Positions 11,846 through 22,789 are shown, counted from the stretch's first letter. The stretch is 64,000 nucleotides of DNA from Acanthococcus lagerstroemiae (GCA_031841125.1 CM063114.1:41251574-41315573); one strand, 5' to 3'. The notes: generated from the sequence alone by a model not told the origin. Program-made: numbers and translations.

Positions 11846-12570
11846 TTGACCGTACCTTTGTCGGCAGGACCTGGAAACTCTCCCAAAATGATGCACTGGA
11901 TATACACCGGCGTAATACGTCCCAGAATCACATATGCGGCAGTTTTGTGGTGGGGCTGAGTGCAGCTGGCAAAAGTCATAGAAGAACTGGACCATCTGCA
12001 AAGGCTGACGTGGTGTGATGACAACGGAGCAATGAGAACGGTGCCGACAAAAGCACTTGAAAGACTCCTAAACCTGCCACCACTTCACACTGCTATAGAA
12101 GCAGCTAAGATAATGGCGGCTTATCGTTTGGGCCAATCAAACCTTCGGGTCCAAAAAACAGGCCATGGAAGGATATGAGAGATGGCGGAGACGATGGACA
12201 AATGTTTTGGGATCCCAAGAGACAGCGCTGTGGATTACTTCTTTGACAAGCCATACATGCCACCCACACGAGAGGCATTGAAAAGAGGTGGTCAAGCATT
12301 CTAAGAAAAGAGGAGCCTGTGTGGTTCGCAGATATCCCAAAGAATGACCAAGGTGCAGGAATCAGAATCACGAATGCAAAAGGCGCTGACAACTATTCAG
12401 TGGCACTGGGTGAGGATGTCACTGTTCTCCAAGCAGAGGTAATAAAGGGCTTCGTTAATAAACAAATCTATATCTGTACAGACAATCAAGCGGCTATTAA
12501 GGCACTGTCGGTACACCAAACTACCAACATCCTTGGGGGTCGCGGATTACCTTCAGAGGAGGAACGGTAA
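11846..12570 (+). pseudogene. I/LOA-like LINE, RT C-terminus and RNase H fragment (part 2)
   Basis: It continues the RT of part 1: WIYTGVIRPRITYAAVLWWG, then VQLAKVIEELDHLQRLTW, GAMRTVPTKALERLLNLPPL and EAAKIMAAYRL. This is the connection region of RNase H-bearing non-LTR elements. An RNase H-like stretch follows: AGIRITNAKGADNYSVALGE, VTVLQAEVIKG, IYICTDNQAAIKALSVHQTT. The D of the TDNQAA motif and the E of QAEV are RNase H active-site positions in the family. Several frameshifts are present and the protein breaks off within RNase H. Non-functional. Confidence 0.75.
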
Positions 12571-15016
12571 GAAGCGAGAACTGTTCAATTTTGGCACATT
12601 ATTCACTGCCCTTCGATGTCATAAGTAGCCATTAGTACTATCAAAGTTTAGAAAACTATCAATAATTATCGGTGTAACCTGAGCTTGGTAGTTATTGATT
12701 TACACCCAGATTTTCCAAACTATCAAAAATTACCTAATATTCGCTTTTTTAGTTCATTCAAATTGATGAAATGATAAATACAGAGATGGAGGTTTCTTTC
12801 TCTCTTGCTTGTCTCCTCAAATATTAGGACATTTCACTGTGAAGTCGATAAATTCTCGGAAATAATAGACTGACTCTAATTATTGGGGTAGTTCTCTCTA
12901 CTAATGAGCCAAGCTAAAGTACGCCCATCTCTATTACAGGGCAAGCCCCTTCTACTGATGATCCTAGATCCTATCGCAGCGACCAGAGACTCTTTTCCTA
13001 CAGGAGAGATTCCACTATTGATGTATCCTTTAGGTGTATCGATATTATATCAATTTGGTTGACATGCAGTTAACCGACATTATCAGCGGATAAAATACGA
13101 TCGACTTTTTCATATTCCTAAAATTATACATTTCCACAGTTCCGTGGCATTTTGCAAAATTTTATAAAATTCTATAAAAATTTTATAGTTTGTTTTGGAA
13201 CCTTCTGCGACATCTTATCAATATTTTATTATGGAAGCAATCGATAGTTTCTTATCATTGGTAGCCAGCCAACATCTTAATTTTCATCATTCGTCAGGTC
13301 AGTGTTACCCAGCTTCCCCCATTTATATCTATTGAGTAAATTCGCATTTATAGCGACTGTCTATACGTTACAATTTATTTTGTCTTCTGATGAATCGTTT
13401 CGATAACTAGCGTGTTTTAGAAGGCTGAAGGACGAACAAGATCGACCGCTGTTGGCATAACAACGAATTATCTGTTTCATCGATAATTTGTTTAGCACGC
13501 TTTTCAAAGCAAGCAAGAATGTTCAAGGTGTCATCTTGATTTATGGAGATATTAGGGAACTTGTTTAGTATTTTTACAGCAGGCAAAGAGAAGTTTCAAA
13601 GTGTGTTACTAAGAAGTACGTTTTTTTCATAACTGAGAACTTCAATACTTAAACGCATGGACTTACTTAATCCATAACATTCGCATTTGATTAGTAACAG
13701 ATAATCATTTCATGGTGTGTAACTTTCTTCCATTCGATGAATCGTTCCCAAAGATTCCAAAACTGCCTTTCAGGGCTAAAACAAAAGTCTCTTGTATCAA
13801 GGAGGTTAACCAAATTTTCAGACGGGAAAATGTCAGTAAAGGAGAGAAAAAGATTTATTTTTGTTGATATACAAGCAAATAATGACATTGGCCAAATTAA
13901 GTTTCTAGGAGGTGCGAAGCCACAAGTTGCATCGCCCTGGTTATGACCTTGGTGCCCTTATTCCCTCACGGGACGAATTTTCAAAACAGACCGTTACCTT
14001 TTCTCAAGAATAATCCCAAGGTAGACGAGAAATTCGTCGAAGTTAAAGTCATAAGTATTTATTAGCTGCATGGTACTCGGATCGTCTCACGTTCACAGAC
14101 TAGTTCGGAATTTGGCACTCATTTTTTCAGGATCCCCACAGAGGCTCGGATTTCAGCCGTAGTTAATTCATAGAGAGCCTCGTCTATTGCATTCGACTAG
14201 CGTGAAATTTCTTCAATTCTGATTTCTGACATTCTGACGTCTGTATGAGATCTGTGAAAGAATGCGTGATATTTTAAATCGGCCAGACTATCTATCCTTG
14301 AAAGGTGAAACCGACGAGGGAAAGATATTTTCTCGTATTGGCTCTGGCAGAGCTCACTGGAAGCAAATTTTTCGGACAGATGGAACTGATTTACACCCCA
14401 GCTGGCTTTTCATAGTGTAGGAAGGCCAGATAAGAAGACAAGAAAACTTGTAGTATACCTTTTATATTCATATGATTTTTTAGGCGGAATGAGGGGGCGG
14501 GTAGGTATGACTTTTCCTGTATTGTTTTCATACCAACGGTTGAAAAACGCAGGTGCCCTCTCTTTTCCATTATCTCTTCTTTCCTCGCTTTTATTCTGTC
14601 ATTCGTTGACTTTATACTTTTCTTTACTCCCTTGAGTTGTACTGTCTCCTGCAGCACCGATAGGAGGATGTCATACTGATTTTGCACCCCTTAGATTTCC
14701 AAAAATTATACTTCTGCAATAGTTCAGTTATTTATTTATTTATTTATTAATTTAATGTGGTTTATAGAGTGATTTGCCTCTTTCGACCTGTATATGGGAA
14801 TTATATAACGTTTTGATGATTCGCGCTTTGAAAGCACCTAGGAGGAGGCCAGCTTCAACAGATAAATCTTGTTGAAAGCAATGAGAAACTACAACGCTAT
14901 CTCTTTTCAGGAAATGTAGCTTTTCCAAATATTAATTACTGATGATGGCGTTCGAACAGGTATTCGGATGTTCGGGAGGGAGCTACTTGGAGAAGCATCA
15001 TCATCGGAAAGTTTTA
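12571..15016. other. Unassigned AT-rich DNA
   Basis: No recognisable gene. About 12640-12730 holds an imperfect inverted repeat around AACTATCAATAATTATCGG and GATTTTCCAAACTATC. A TTTATTTATTTATTTATTAA simple repeat lies at about 14729. Open frames at 13691-13946 and 14391-14687 are low-complexity and unrecognised. Confidence 0.35.
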
Positions 15017-15160
15017 AAATGAAAGGCGCAATTAAAATAGGAACTTGGAATGTGAGAAGCTTGAATGGAGTTTGAAGATTAGAGAATCTGAAGAGAGAAA
15101 TGAAGAGGCTTGACTGAGGAATAGTTGGAGTAAGTGAAGTAAGGTGGGTAGAGGAGACTG
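15017..15160 (+). pseudogene. RTE-like LINE, start of the endonuclease domain
   Basis: From an ATG at 15019 the translation gives MKGAIKIGTWNVRSLNGV, a stop, RLENLKREMKRLD, a stop, then GIVGVSEVRW. GTWNVRSL and GVSEVRW are the first two conserved blocks of the apurinic-like endonuclease of RTE-type elements, with the motif-one N and the metal-binding E visible. Two in-frame stops show decay. Homology ends abruptly near 15160, where repeat family B begins. Confidence 0.8.
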
Positions 15161-16220
15161 ATTTTTCCTCTATTCTTGGAAAAGTGTGTAACGAATCAAA
15201 ATAAAAGCAGTTTTTCGCATCGCTGAATACGAAAGCTTCTACGAGCTTTCTTATTAAACTGCGACTTGGGCCCCAAAATTCAAAATTGATTTTTAGGAAA
15301 TCAAATACAGTATTACAATTTTCTGGGTTGCTGAATTCGAAAATTTCTTCAGATTCCTCTTGGATTCTCGATTTAGACTTCAAAAGCCAAAACTGGTCTC
15401 CAAAAAAGATTGAAATTGACTTCCTGGTAACCGAATAAAATATCGAAGTGGGGAAGAGGAGAGGAGAGGTCGCCTAGTTTGGAAATACCATCAACGCGAT
15501 AAATTTTCGATATTGACTCTCGGTAGGCCCCAAACACCAAAATGAGAGTCGAAATCGAACGAACTTGATTCGATCTTCCAACATTTTCATAACCATCAAA
15601 TTACCAAAATTCAAATTAGAGGAAAAATTTCAAAATTACCCAAGTGTGAGTTATTATAAGGGGAACATTCAAGTTTTAGAAATCAAAAACTATGAAATTG
15701 AACCAACATTAGGAATTACAATACTCGTAGTCGCTGTTTCAATAGATTACTTGGGTTTTCAACGTCAATTAGTTTTTGTCAATCTTTGGACTTTGAATGT
15801 TGGCTTGTAAAGATGCAAGCTTTAATTAGCCTTTTCTTCAACATTACACGCAAAAATTGCCATTCAACCTAAGAATGATGAAGTCCAATCAAAGGTCCAA
15901 CGGTCATTACTAAATTCGTAACAGCCCCCCCCCCACCTCAAACAAGAAAATGGAAATAAAACAACTTTTACTTCGATAGTTCAATCAGTTTTTATAAAAT
16001 CATATGCTGCTTTTGAAAATTTGGCATTTGACGATTCAACCCTTTCTCAAGAGATTAGGATGTTTGTAATGATGAATATGAATCAGCGATATTTAGCATT
16101 TTCAAAAACAGTCTGTTAATTTGAATTTAAGATCGTAAGAACATTCCACTTCAATAGTCTTCTCGATTTGTAAAAACTAATTATTGCTTGTCCATTTCGA
16201 TTTATGGGGTCTTAAGCTTG
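15161..16220 (+). repeat. Dispersed repeat family B, copy B1 (left part)
   Basis: Non-coding repeat matching 30.8-32.3 kb (+) and 20.4-21.2 kb (-) base by base over long stretches, for example CATCAACGCGATAAATTTTC, ACTTGGGTTTTCAACGTCAA and TCATATGCTGCTTTTGAAAA. Internally it is made of degenerate units sharing GCTGAATTCGAAA-like cores about 105-140 bp apart. The copy is interrupted at 16221 by an R1/TRAS-like element and resumes at 17196. Confidence 0.8.
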
Positions 16221-17195
16221 GTGTGGTGGGACGTATGGTGATGCACGCATGCCAAAGTGGCCCCTGAGACACCGCACTCCCGGCACCGGAAATTACCCTT
16301 TCGGGCATCGCATCAGTACCGAGGGGAACGCTTTGGGGCCGGGCCCGAGCCCCCATTACTCCTGGCCGGAACGGTGCGCGCCTCCTGCCAGGGCCACCAC
16401 GGGGTTCCCTACTGACCGAGGTCCGCACTCCCAGAGCGCTCGCCTGGAAATTTCAGGTCCCCCGCAGCCGGACGCGCTGCCTCTTCCTCTTCACTGACTC
16501 GTCGTGTGAGACTCGTCTGATTGAAGCTCCAGCCCTTGCACTGCGGGCGAGCTCGGCTCTAGCCCTGGTGCTGCGGGCGAGCTTCGCTGGATGGTATCCG
16601 CCGCCGCAGCAGCAGCAGCAAGTCCAGCTTCTCCTCCTCCTTGCGTCCTCTGTCTCGACCACTCAGCCTCCATCTTCCCGAAACGAAACCCGACACCCGG
16701 TTCCAACCGCTTCGGCTCCTCAACAGCTCCGGGACCAGGGTGTCCGGCGCAAGACGGTCGATCACGCCGTCTCCGGGATCGATCGTGACCGCCCCGCGCC
16801 TCTCCTCCTCCCAGGCGTCGCACTGGAACAGCGTATGCCACGGCGTGTCCTTCTCTCCGCTTGCACAATGGATGCACTCGGCGCTCCCCGCCAAACCCAT
16901 CCGGTGCAGGTACGAGCCGAAACAACCGTGTCCGCTCAAGACCTGGGTCAGATGGAAGTTCAGGCTTCCGTGCCTCCTACCTAACCACAGGTCGAGCTCA
17001 CCGATCAGCTCCCCGGGTTCACTCGCCTTTCGAAGACTGGGCGAGCCTCTCCGTCCATCGCTGAAGCGTGGTCAGCTGAATGCCTCGCTCCGCCCGGCGT
17101 GCCTCCTGCCGCGTCCTCGCCTTCTTCTGCGCCTTGTAGGACTGCGCCAACTCGTCGACCTTCAGCTCGATGGGTGGAAGGCGCGCCAGCACGCC
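16221..17195 (-). mobile_element. R1/TRAS-like LINE, 5'-truncated copy C3 inserted into repeat B1
   Basis: This is the longest copy of the family. Minus-strand translation shows LARLPPIELKVDELAQSYKA, RRAERGIQLTTLQRW, DLWLGRRHGSLNFHLTQVLS, GHGCFGSYLHRM, then the zinc knuckle C-I-H-C ... H-TLFQ-C, then GVIDRLAPDTLVPELL. This is the typical C-terminal order after the RT of R1/TRAS-type elements. At least one frameshift occurs near 17023. The 3' end is the shared GTGGTGGGACGTATGG terminus (plus-strand view). The insert is flanked by TGGGGTCTTAAGCTTG (16205-16220) and the same word with two extra T (17196-17213). The paralogue at 32293-32310 has this word once, with no insert. Confidence 0.88.
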
Positions 17196-17820
17196 TGGGG
17201 TCTTTTAAGCTTGCATCGCATTCAAAATTTAGCGCATGTTCGAATTCAACTACCCTTAAGGTCAGTAATTAATATCGATAGTCTATTCACTTTGAGATCC
17301 CATTCTGAGTTCTGGAGTCTAGGGACGTACTGAAGAGTTTTTCCTGAGAGGGGGGGGGGTAAAATTGTGAAAGTCCCAACTGACTGAACTCAAAATTCCC
17401 AAGTATCAATGCAAAAGAAGAAAAACCTTTTGACTTGTTGGGTTTTTCCAGCCTCTCAACTCAATTCCTAAATATCAGAGCAAAAAGAAAAAACAACTTT
17501 TAACTTGTTGGATTTTTTCAACTCGTCTGACTGAAATGGTAAATTATCCCGTTGCCCCCTGCCCCCTTATCGGTGCGTCTCTGCCCCCAATAATTTGGCA
17601 GTTGGCAAATTTTGAAACTGTTCATTTGAATTTTTCATTTTCTAAGAACTTTGTTTGTTTGTTTTATTTTCCTGTTCAATTAAAAAATCGGCAAATTTAA
17701 AAAAATTTTGTCGGCGAATTTTTAGCTAAAAATAAATATTTGTCGGTAAATTTTCCTTCTCCAACCCCCCCCCCCCAAACTGAAAGTCGAGTTTCGTCTC
17801 TTAATTCTAGGGAAAGATAC
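17196..17820 (+). repeat. Repeat family B copy B1 (right part) with hAT-like elements J and D
   Basis: It resumes the B repeat after insert C3 and matches 32293-32843. About 17319-17583 is bounded by AGGGACGTACTGA and its near-complement TCGGTGCGTCTCTG, the ends of element J (see 50715-51039). About 17584-17814 matches element D (CAGTTGGCAAATTTTGAAAC to GAGTTTCGTCTCT). A poly(C) run lies at about 17765-17776. Confidence 0.7.
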
Positions 17821-18157
17821 GATGTTGGTTTCCCTCTTGTCTTCCATCGGATTATCTGTTGCTCTTGGGGTAACTGCTCCTAGAGCAAGGCAGCGGTTTT
17901 GACCTGCTCTCTCTGTTACTATTTCTCAGCTCTTCTGTCTCATAGATACTTGCAACTTGCAAATGAGGGAGAGTAGGAACCTGTTCTGATAACGTCTTTG
18001 GCCGAGTTCATCTATCGGAGTTGTCCTAGAATGGTTTTAATTTCCGAGTTTTCCTTCTCCTACGTCCATCCACATCAGTCGCCGCCCGACTATGTCGTTT
18101 GGCTTTCAGGGTCGCTACGTAAAGGCTGTAAAGTGAGTTTGAGCACCGTTTCGGATA
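17821..18157. other. Unassigned spacer
   Basis: No recognisable feature apart from the beginning of an open frame (17998-18360), which I attribute to the palindrome that follows. Confidence 0.35.
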
Positions 18158-18332
18158 GAGTACCTGGAAGCACCCGAGTACTGACATCCGCCATTTTAAG
18201 TCGCTTGGTGCCCAATGATTCGCAGTTCGATACGCTGAAGGAAGGCGGAACGTTCCGCGTAGTGAATTGTGAATTATCGGGCGCCAAGCGACTCAAAATG
18301 ACCCATCGAGTGTTTCCACGTGCTCTAGTATG
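18158..18332. repeat. Palindromic (foldback) element of about 175 bp
   Basis: The left arm TAGAGTACCTGGAAGCACCC ... ATTTTAAGTCGCTTGGTGCC pairs with the right arm GGCGCCAAGCGACTCAAAAT ... ACGTGCTCTA. The centre is near GGAACGTTCC (18249-18258). Because it is a palindrome, both strands give mirrored open frames sharing ILSRL-P-SQF and NCE-KRLKM, which explains the long open frames here without a gene. It is probably a miniature inverted-repeat element. Confidence 0.75.
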
Positions 18333-20278
18333 GGTGGCTCTGGCGATCTGCAATCCATAGATCTTTTATTGCTGGCCCCGGGAGAGACATTTAGTATCCT
18401 TAAATTCCATGTCCTATTATCAATTCTGATTGTTTCTCACCAGGACTTTTAGGTCCGGAGTTGTTATTTATTTCGCGAATTGCGATCGTGATTGTGGTGG
18501 TAGAGACGTATCTCCAGGGAAGAATACTGATGTAGTTTTCCCTTGCTTTCATCAGATCTGTGGTAGTTTTTCCTTTTCCTGTGTGCTTTAGTTCTTCAAG
18601 CCCCCTGATCACGACAAGATAGTACAAGAGGGCGATTATCTGGACAACTTTTACAACTGTCCAACTCCGTTCTAAATTTCTCATCTGAGCAATATTTGTG
18701 GTGAAGGGTTGCATGGTATAGGGTACCTCGCGACTACGCAGTCGGCACGGGCGTATCGTAATATCCCAATTTCATCCTCCCATTTCTGAAATAGGCACGT
18801 TTTTTGGGCTCGGCGTGCTATTTCGTATTCGTATTCTACGCGAACCCCAAATCGAATTATCTGGTATTCGTATCAAATCCGAGTAGTCTACGACTTGACT
18901 TCCGGCTCAGGCTCGGCGAATTGCACAAACGACTACGAAATCTGAAATTCCGTTTGTATGTGCGAGGAAATTAGTAGTTTGTGCGCGACGTCGGCAACTA
19001 ATGTCATCCGACCGAAATCGAGTCAGGTATTTTTTCAATCCTGTCGACCGTTACATGAAAACATTTCAATACGGACACCCGCCACCCTGGGCCATGTACA
19101 TTGTACAATCGGCAGCAATAATACGTTTCAATAATAGTTACACTACTTCCTCGTATATATTTCGATTTCGATCTTACGCGTCGGCATTTTAATAGCAGCG
19201 CCCAGAGAATCATAAATCGAAAAAAGAAAAAAAAAATACCTTCGAACTCGAAGGCGAGAAAAAAAGTAGTCGATCGTTTTCTCGAACACCGTTCGTTGTC
19301 TCCGTAATTCTTTAATTCTTTTAACGTTACAGAGTGCGGTAAGTGACCGTGAATTTTCATTATAATTGTCATCAAGGCATTAGAAATAATGGTAGCGTAT
19401 CTGGTATCACGAAGCCAAAGAGTGGAATCAAATGGTCATGGTAGCAGAGCCATGTTTCGTGTGTAATCCATATCTAACTGAACACGACTACCATATCGAG
19501 GACGATTGCATTGTACGGTTTGTCTCCGCCAGAAGTGATACGGTCAGGTACAAAAACATAAAGTTGATGTAGCACGCACTCGAATCATTTTCTTCGTATT
19601 CAATCGAATAATAACTCCGGTGGAAAACTCTGGACTTGGTTGAAAATTTCGGCCGTTGGTTCGTGCCGGAGAGAAAAAAAAAAATTAATCTACAAATTGT
19701 CTCGGTATCCTTTGTGCGAGCACTATTCGTAATACCATTTCCAAAAACGTACACTTGACCTCTGGTTTTTATTTTAGCCGGGGAAATCATCATTTTTTTA
19801 TTGTCGAAGACGTAATTACGTAATCTCCTTTGTCAGGCGTACGGACGACCACGAGCCATCGTAATCAATCATACGTGTGAAGAGAGTCACGTGCTGCCGG
19901 ATAAATCAAAAGATTGGGATCTTGGAAAACGGATGCACGAAACTGGCGAGAGTGATGAAAAAGTTCACTTTGAATCGGTTCAGGTTACTCGTTGTTCATC
20001 CTCTCAATGACCTTCTATTCAGCGTGACGTAGTTACTTTGATGAGGCAAAATTGAAAAAAAAAAAACAAAAAACAAATGATCAAGAATTCTGATTGAAAA
20101 GATTTCTTAGCATGGTTTACTGTGATGATGATGAGGTTATCATGGACTGCATCCGAATTTAGTCCCGAAAGGGTAATGTCGCAGCTCCGGGAGTGATTCC
20201 GAGCCTAGTCCACAAAAGTAGCCAAGTTTAGTCCCTCAACTTTATAGGCGTCTGCGAGTATGTAGTAAGCTATTCTGA
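18333..20278. other. Unassigned DNA, higher complexity
   Basis: No repeats shared with the rest of the window were seen and no protein family is recognisable. Open frames at 18400-18714, 19004-19375 and 19488-19793 lack motifs. This could be ordinary host intergenic or intronic DNA. Confidence 0.35.
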
Positions 20279-20279
20279 C

Positions 20280-20395
20280 TAGGGCTGCAGAAACTATCGA
20301 TAGTACTTATCGATAGTATCGATAGTGATGAATTTCGCTGTATTACCGATACTATCGATAGCAGTTTAACAACTATCGATATACTTGCTCAAGAA
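20280..20395. mobile_element. DNA-transposon end with five TATCGATA sites
   Basis: The segment begins TAGGGCTGCAGAAACTATCG, a hAT-like terminus. It then carries TATCGATA at 20295, 20308, 20317, 20353 and 20374. Homology is cut off at the border with repeat B3, so only one end is present. No transposase is visible. Confidence 0.5.
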
Positions 20396-21500
20396 TTAGA
20401 ATTTAGTAATGACCGTTGGACCTTTGATTGGACTTCATCATTCTTAGGTTAAATGGCAATTTTTGCGTGTATCTAATGTTGAAGAAAAAATTAATTAAAG
20501 CTTGCATCTTTACAAGCCAACATTCGAAGTCCAAAGATTGACAAAAACTAATTGACGTTGAAAACCCAAGTAATCTATTAGAACAACGACTACGAGTATT
20601 GTAATTCCTAATTTAGGTTCAATTTCATAGTTTTTGATTTCTAAGACTTGAATGTTCCCCTTATAATAACTCACACTTGGGTAATTTTGAAATTTTTCCT
20701 CTAATTTGAATTTTGGTAATTTGATGGTTATGAAAATGTTGGAAGATTGAATCAAGTTCGTTCGATTTCGACTCTCATTTTGGTGTTTGGTGCCTACCGA
20801 GAGTCAATATCGAAAATTTATCGCGTTGACTGAATTTCCAAATTAGGTGACCTCTCCTCTTCCCTTCCTCATTTCGATATTTGATTCGGTTACCGGGAAG
20901 TCAATTTTAATCACTTCTGGAGAACAAGGTTGGCTTTTGGAGCCTAAATCGGGAATCGAAGAGGAATCTGAAGAAATTTTCGAATTCAGCAACCTCGAAA
21001 ATTCTAATACTTTATTCGATTTCCTAAAGATCAAGTTTCAATTTTGGGGCCCAAATTGCCGTTTAATAAGAAAACTCATAGAAACTTTCGAATTCAGTGA
21101 TGCGAAAATCTGCTTGTATTTTGATTCGTTACTCAATTTTCCAAGAATAGAGGTCTCTGAAAGTCTATTCAGGGCTCAAAGAAGAATCTTCTGGTGAAAT
21201 TTTCGAAATCAACGACCGAAAAACTCCTATTTCAGTGATCTTTCCATTAAAAATTTCAAGTTTAGCTCTAGTCTTGCTTAATGGGAATGATTTTTTTTTT
21301 TTTTTTTTTTTTTACCGAAAAAGAAACGAGGCCTTGCCGTCAGAAATGCCGAATTAAGGAAAAAACTTTCATTCCTTTCCCATTCAGAATGGGCTTATCT
21401 TCATTCTTTGCGAAAAAGGAAAAAAAAAATGAGGGACATGAGAGTGAATGTATTCCTCAATTCGGCATCTCTACTTGCCTTTTGAAGACCCCAGTTTGTC
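20396..21500 (-). repeat. Dispersed repeat family B, copy B3 (inverted)
   Basis: Reverse-orientation copy of 15.2-15.9 kb and 30.47-31.3 kb. Shared blocks include TTGACGTTGAAAACCCAAGT, GTTCGATTTCGACTCTCATT and GAACAAGGTTGGCTTTTGGA. The distal part (21270-21500), with a poly(T) run and TTTTGAAGACCCCAGTTTGT, matches only copy B2 (30466-30690). Its coding-like frames are repeat shadows. Confidence 0.8.
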
Positions 21501-21502
21501 CC

Positions 21503-21770
21503 TCGTCGATAGCCTTTTGTGTGTATTCTTGACCATGTAACTTATCCAGCATCGCACTGGGATCTGGTTGGCAGAGTGGATAGCGCCCTCCGGAGGCTCC
21601 GGGTTCGAGCCCACGTAGTAACTCGTTACATTTCGACCTAGGCCGGATTTTCGGCAAGAAGAGAAGAGAGCTAAGATAGCCCTGACAGGCTATCCTACGT
21701 CTCTGAGGTAATGTCCGATAGGGCAGATTCCAGGGCTCCGGTTGGGAGCAAAATTAGAAATGAGAAAGAG
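21503..21770 (+). repeat. tRNA-derived SINE copy S3 with 5' leader, fused to Jockey copy J2
   Basis: The A-box is TGGCAGAGTGG (21569-21579) and the B-box GGTTCGAGCCC (21602-21612). The anticodon-arm region is about 11 nt shorter than in copy S4. The leader 21503-21560 (TTATCCAGCATCGCACTG) precedes the tRNA head and is shared with copy S2, but not with S4. The body runs into the Jockey fragment at the same junction as in S2/J1. Confidence 0.8.
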
Positions 21771-22789
21771 CCACAGCGCAATGGCATGACATCGCAGCAG
21801 GAGTGCCCCAAGGACCCATTTTGTACTTGGTCCAAGAAATCGGAGGTCATTGGCCGTCGGTAGCAAAGGACAGAGTGAAATGGAGGGATGCGACGGAGAG
21901 CTATACCCGAAAAAGGGTAGCCGAAGGAGGAGTCAGTGTGGGGTGGGTTCACCCACCTAAATAACTAAAATGTAAAATCGAATATCTATATAGTGTGTAT
22001 ATGGCTCCTTATTGGGCTAAGCATTATAATAAAAAAAAAAATCTCTGCAGATGCACCAACGTCTAGTAATACAATAATAGCGACGTTCACCGACGACACC
22101 GCCATATTAGCAGTGTCTGACTCCCTTACCAAAGCGACTGAAAAACTACAAAAGGCTGTTGACAACTTCCACAGGTGGATGCGCCAGTGGAAGATCCAAT
22201 TAAACGCCATGAAATCATCGCATATTAACTTCACCCTGCGGCAGTACAATTACACCCCAGTGACACTCGAGAGTCGAATCATTCCACAAAAGAATACGGT
22301 TAAGTATCTAGAAAACTAGGAAGGCACATCGACAGCAAACTGAACGGGCGAAACCTATGCTGGTTAGTGGGACGAAAATCCTAGTTATCTCTGAAATGCA
22401 AGCGGTGACTATGTCGCAGTTGTGAAGCCAATCTGGACCTACGGCATCCAGCTGTGGGGCTGTGCCAGTAAGTCGTATGTGGACAACATCCAGCGAAATC
22501 AAAACATAGTACTAAGCACCATAGTCGAAGCCTACCAGTTTGAACGCAACACCCATAGTGACCTAAAAATGCCGACCGTCCTAGAAGAAATACGCCGGCT
22601 CGCCACGCAGTATGAAAGACGACTTCACGACTACATAAATCCAACAGCCGTCCAGCTATTAGACAATAGCCAAGAAATCCGATGACTGAAGAGATTCAAA
22701 CCTAATGATTTGCCCTCAAGTTGTAAATAAGAGAATCCCTACAATGGCGAGGATGACTCAGCATGTGTAAGCTATCACCATAACTATTA
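21770..22789 (+). pseudogene. Jockey-like LINE RT C-terminal half (copy J2)
   Basis: Homologous to J1. GVPQGPILYL is followed, after an insertion at 21833-22047, by ADAPTSSNTIIATFTDDTAI with the catalytic DD. Then come SDSLTKATEKLQKAVDNF, HRWMRQWKIQLNAMKSS, NTVKYLE, and after frameshifts IKPIWTYGIQLWGCASKSY, IQRNQNIVLSTIVEA and EYERRLH-like residues ending in LLDNSQEIR, a stop, RLKRFKPNDL. That is the usual Jockey C-terminus. The 3' end is near CACCATAACTATTA (22789). Non-functional. Confidence 0.82.
21833..22047 (+). mobile_element. LINE 3'-end fragment inserted into Jockey copy J2
   Basis: In copy J1 TTTTGTACCTGCTATTCTCT is continuous, while in J2 about 215 bp separate TTTTGTACTTG from TCTCTGCAG. 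The insert encodes KDRVKWRDATESYTRKR, like the extreme C-terminus of an RT element. It ends with TTATTGGGCTAAGCATTATA and an A-rich tail, so it is itself the 3' stub of another retroelement. Target duplication not resolved. Confidence 0.65.

Noticed and set aside
16491..17333. Long plus-strand open frames (up to 230 codons) in the GC-rich segment
   Set aside because: They are antisense shadows of the R1/TRAS-like coding sequence on the minus strand, which has clear motifs.
18090..18360. Overlapping open frames on both strands, possible gene
   Set aside because: Fully explained by the palindrome at 18158-18332.
20510..21197. Coding-like frames conserved between 15.5, 20.5 and 31.2 kb
   Set aside because: The conservation is that of repeat family B as DNA. 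Indels break the frame in other copies, and the same sequence is read on opposite strands.
21569..21612. Pol III A- and B-box pair suggesting a tRNA gene
   Set aside because: The pair recurs as the head of a repeated 200-bp SINE at four loci, with altered arms. No copy forms a convincing functional tRNA ending.
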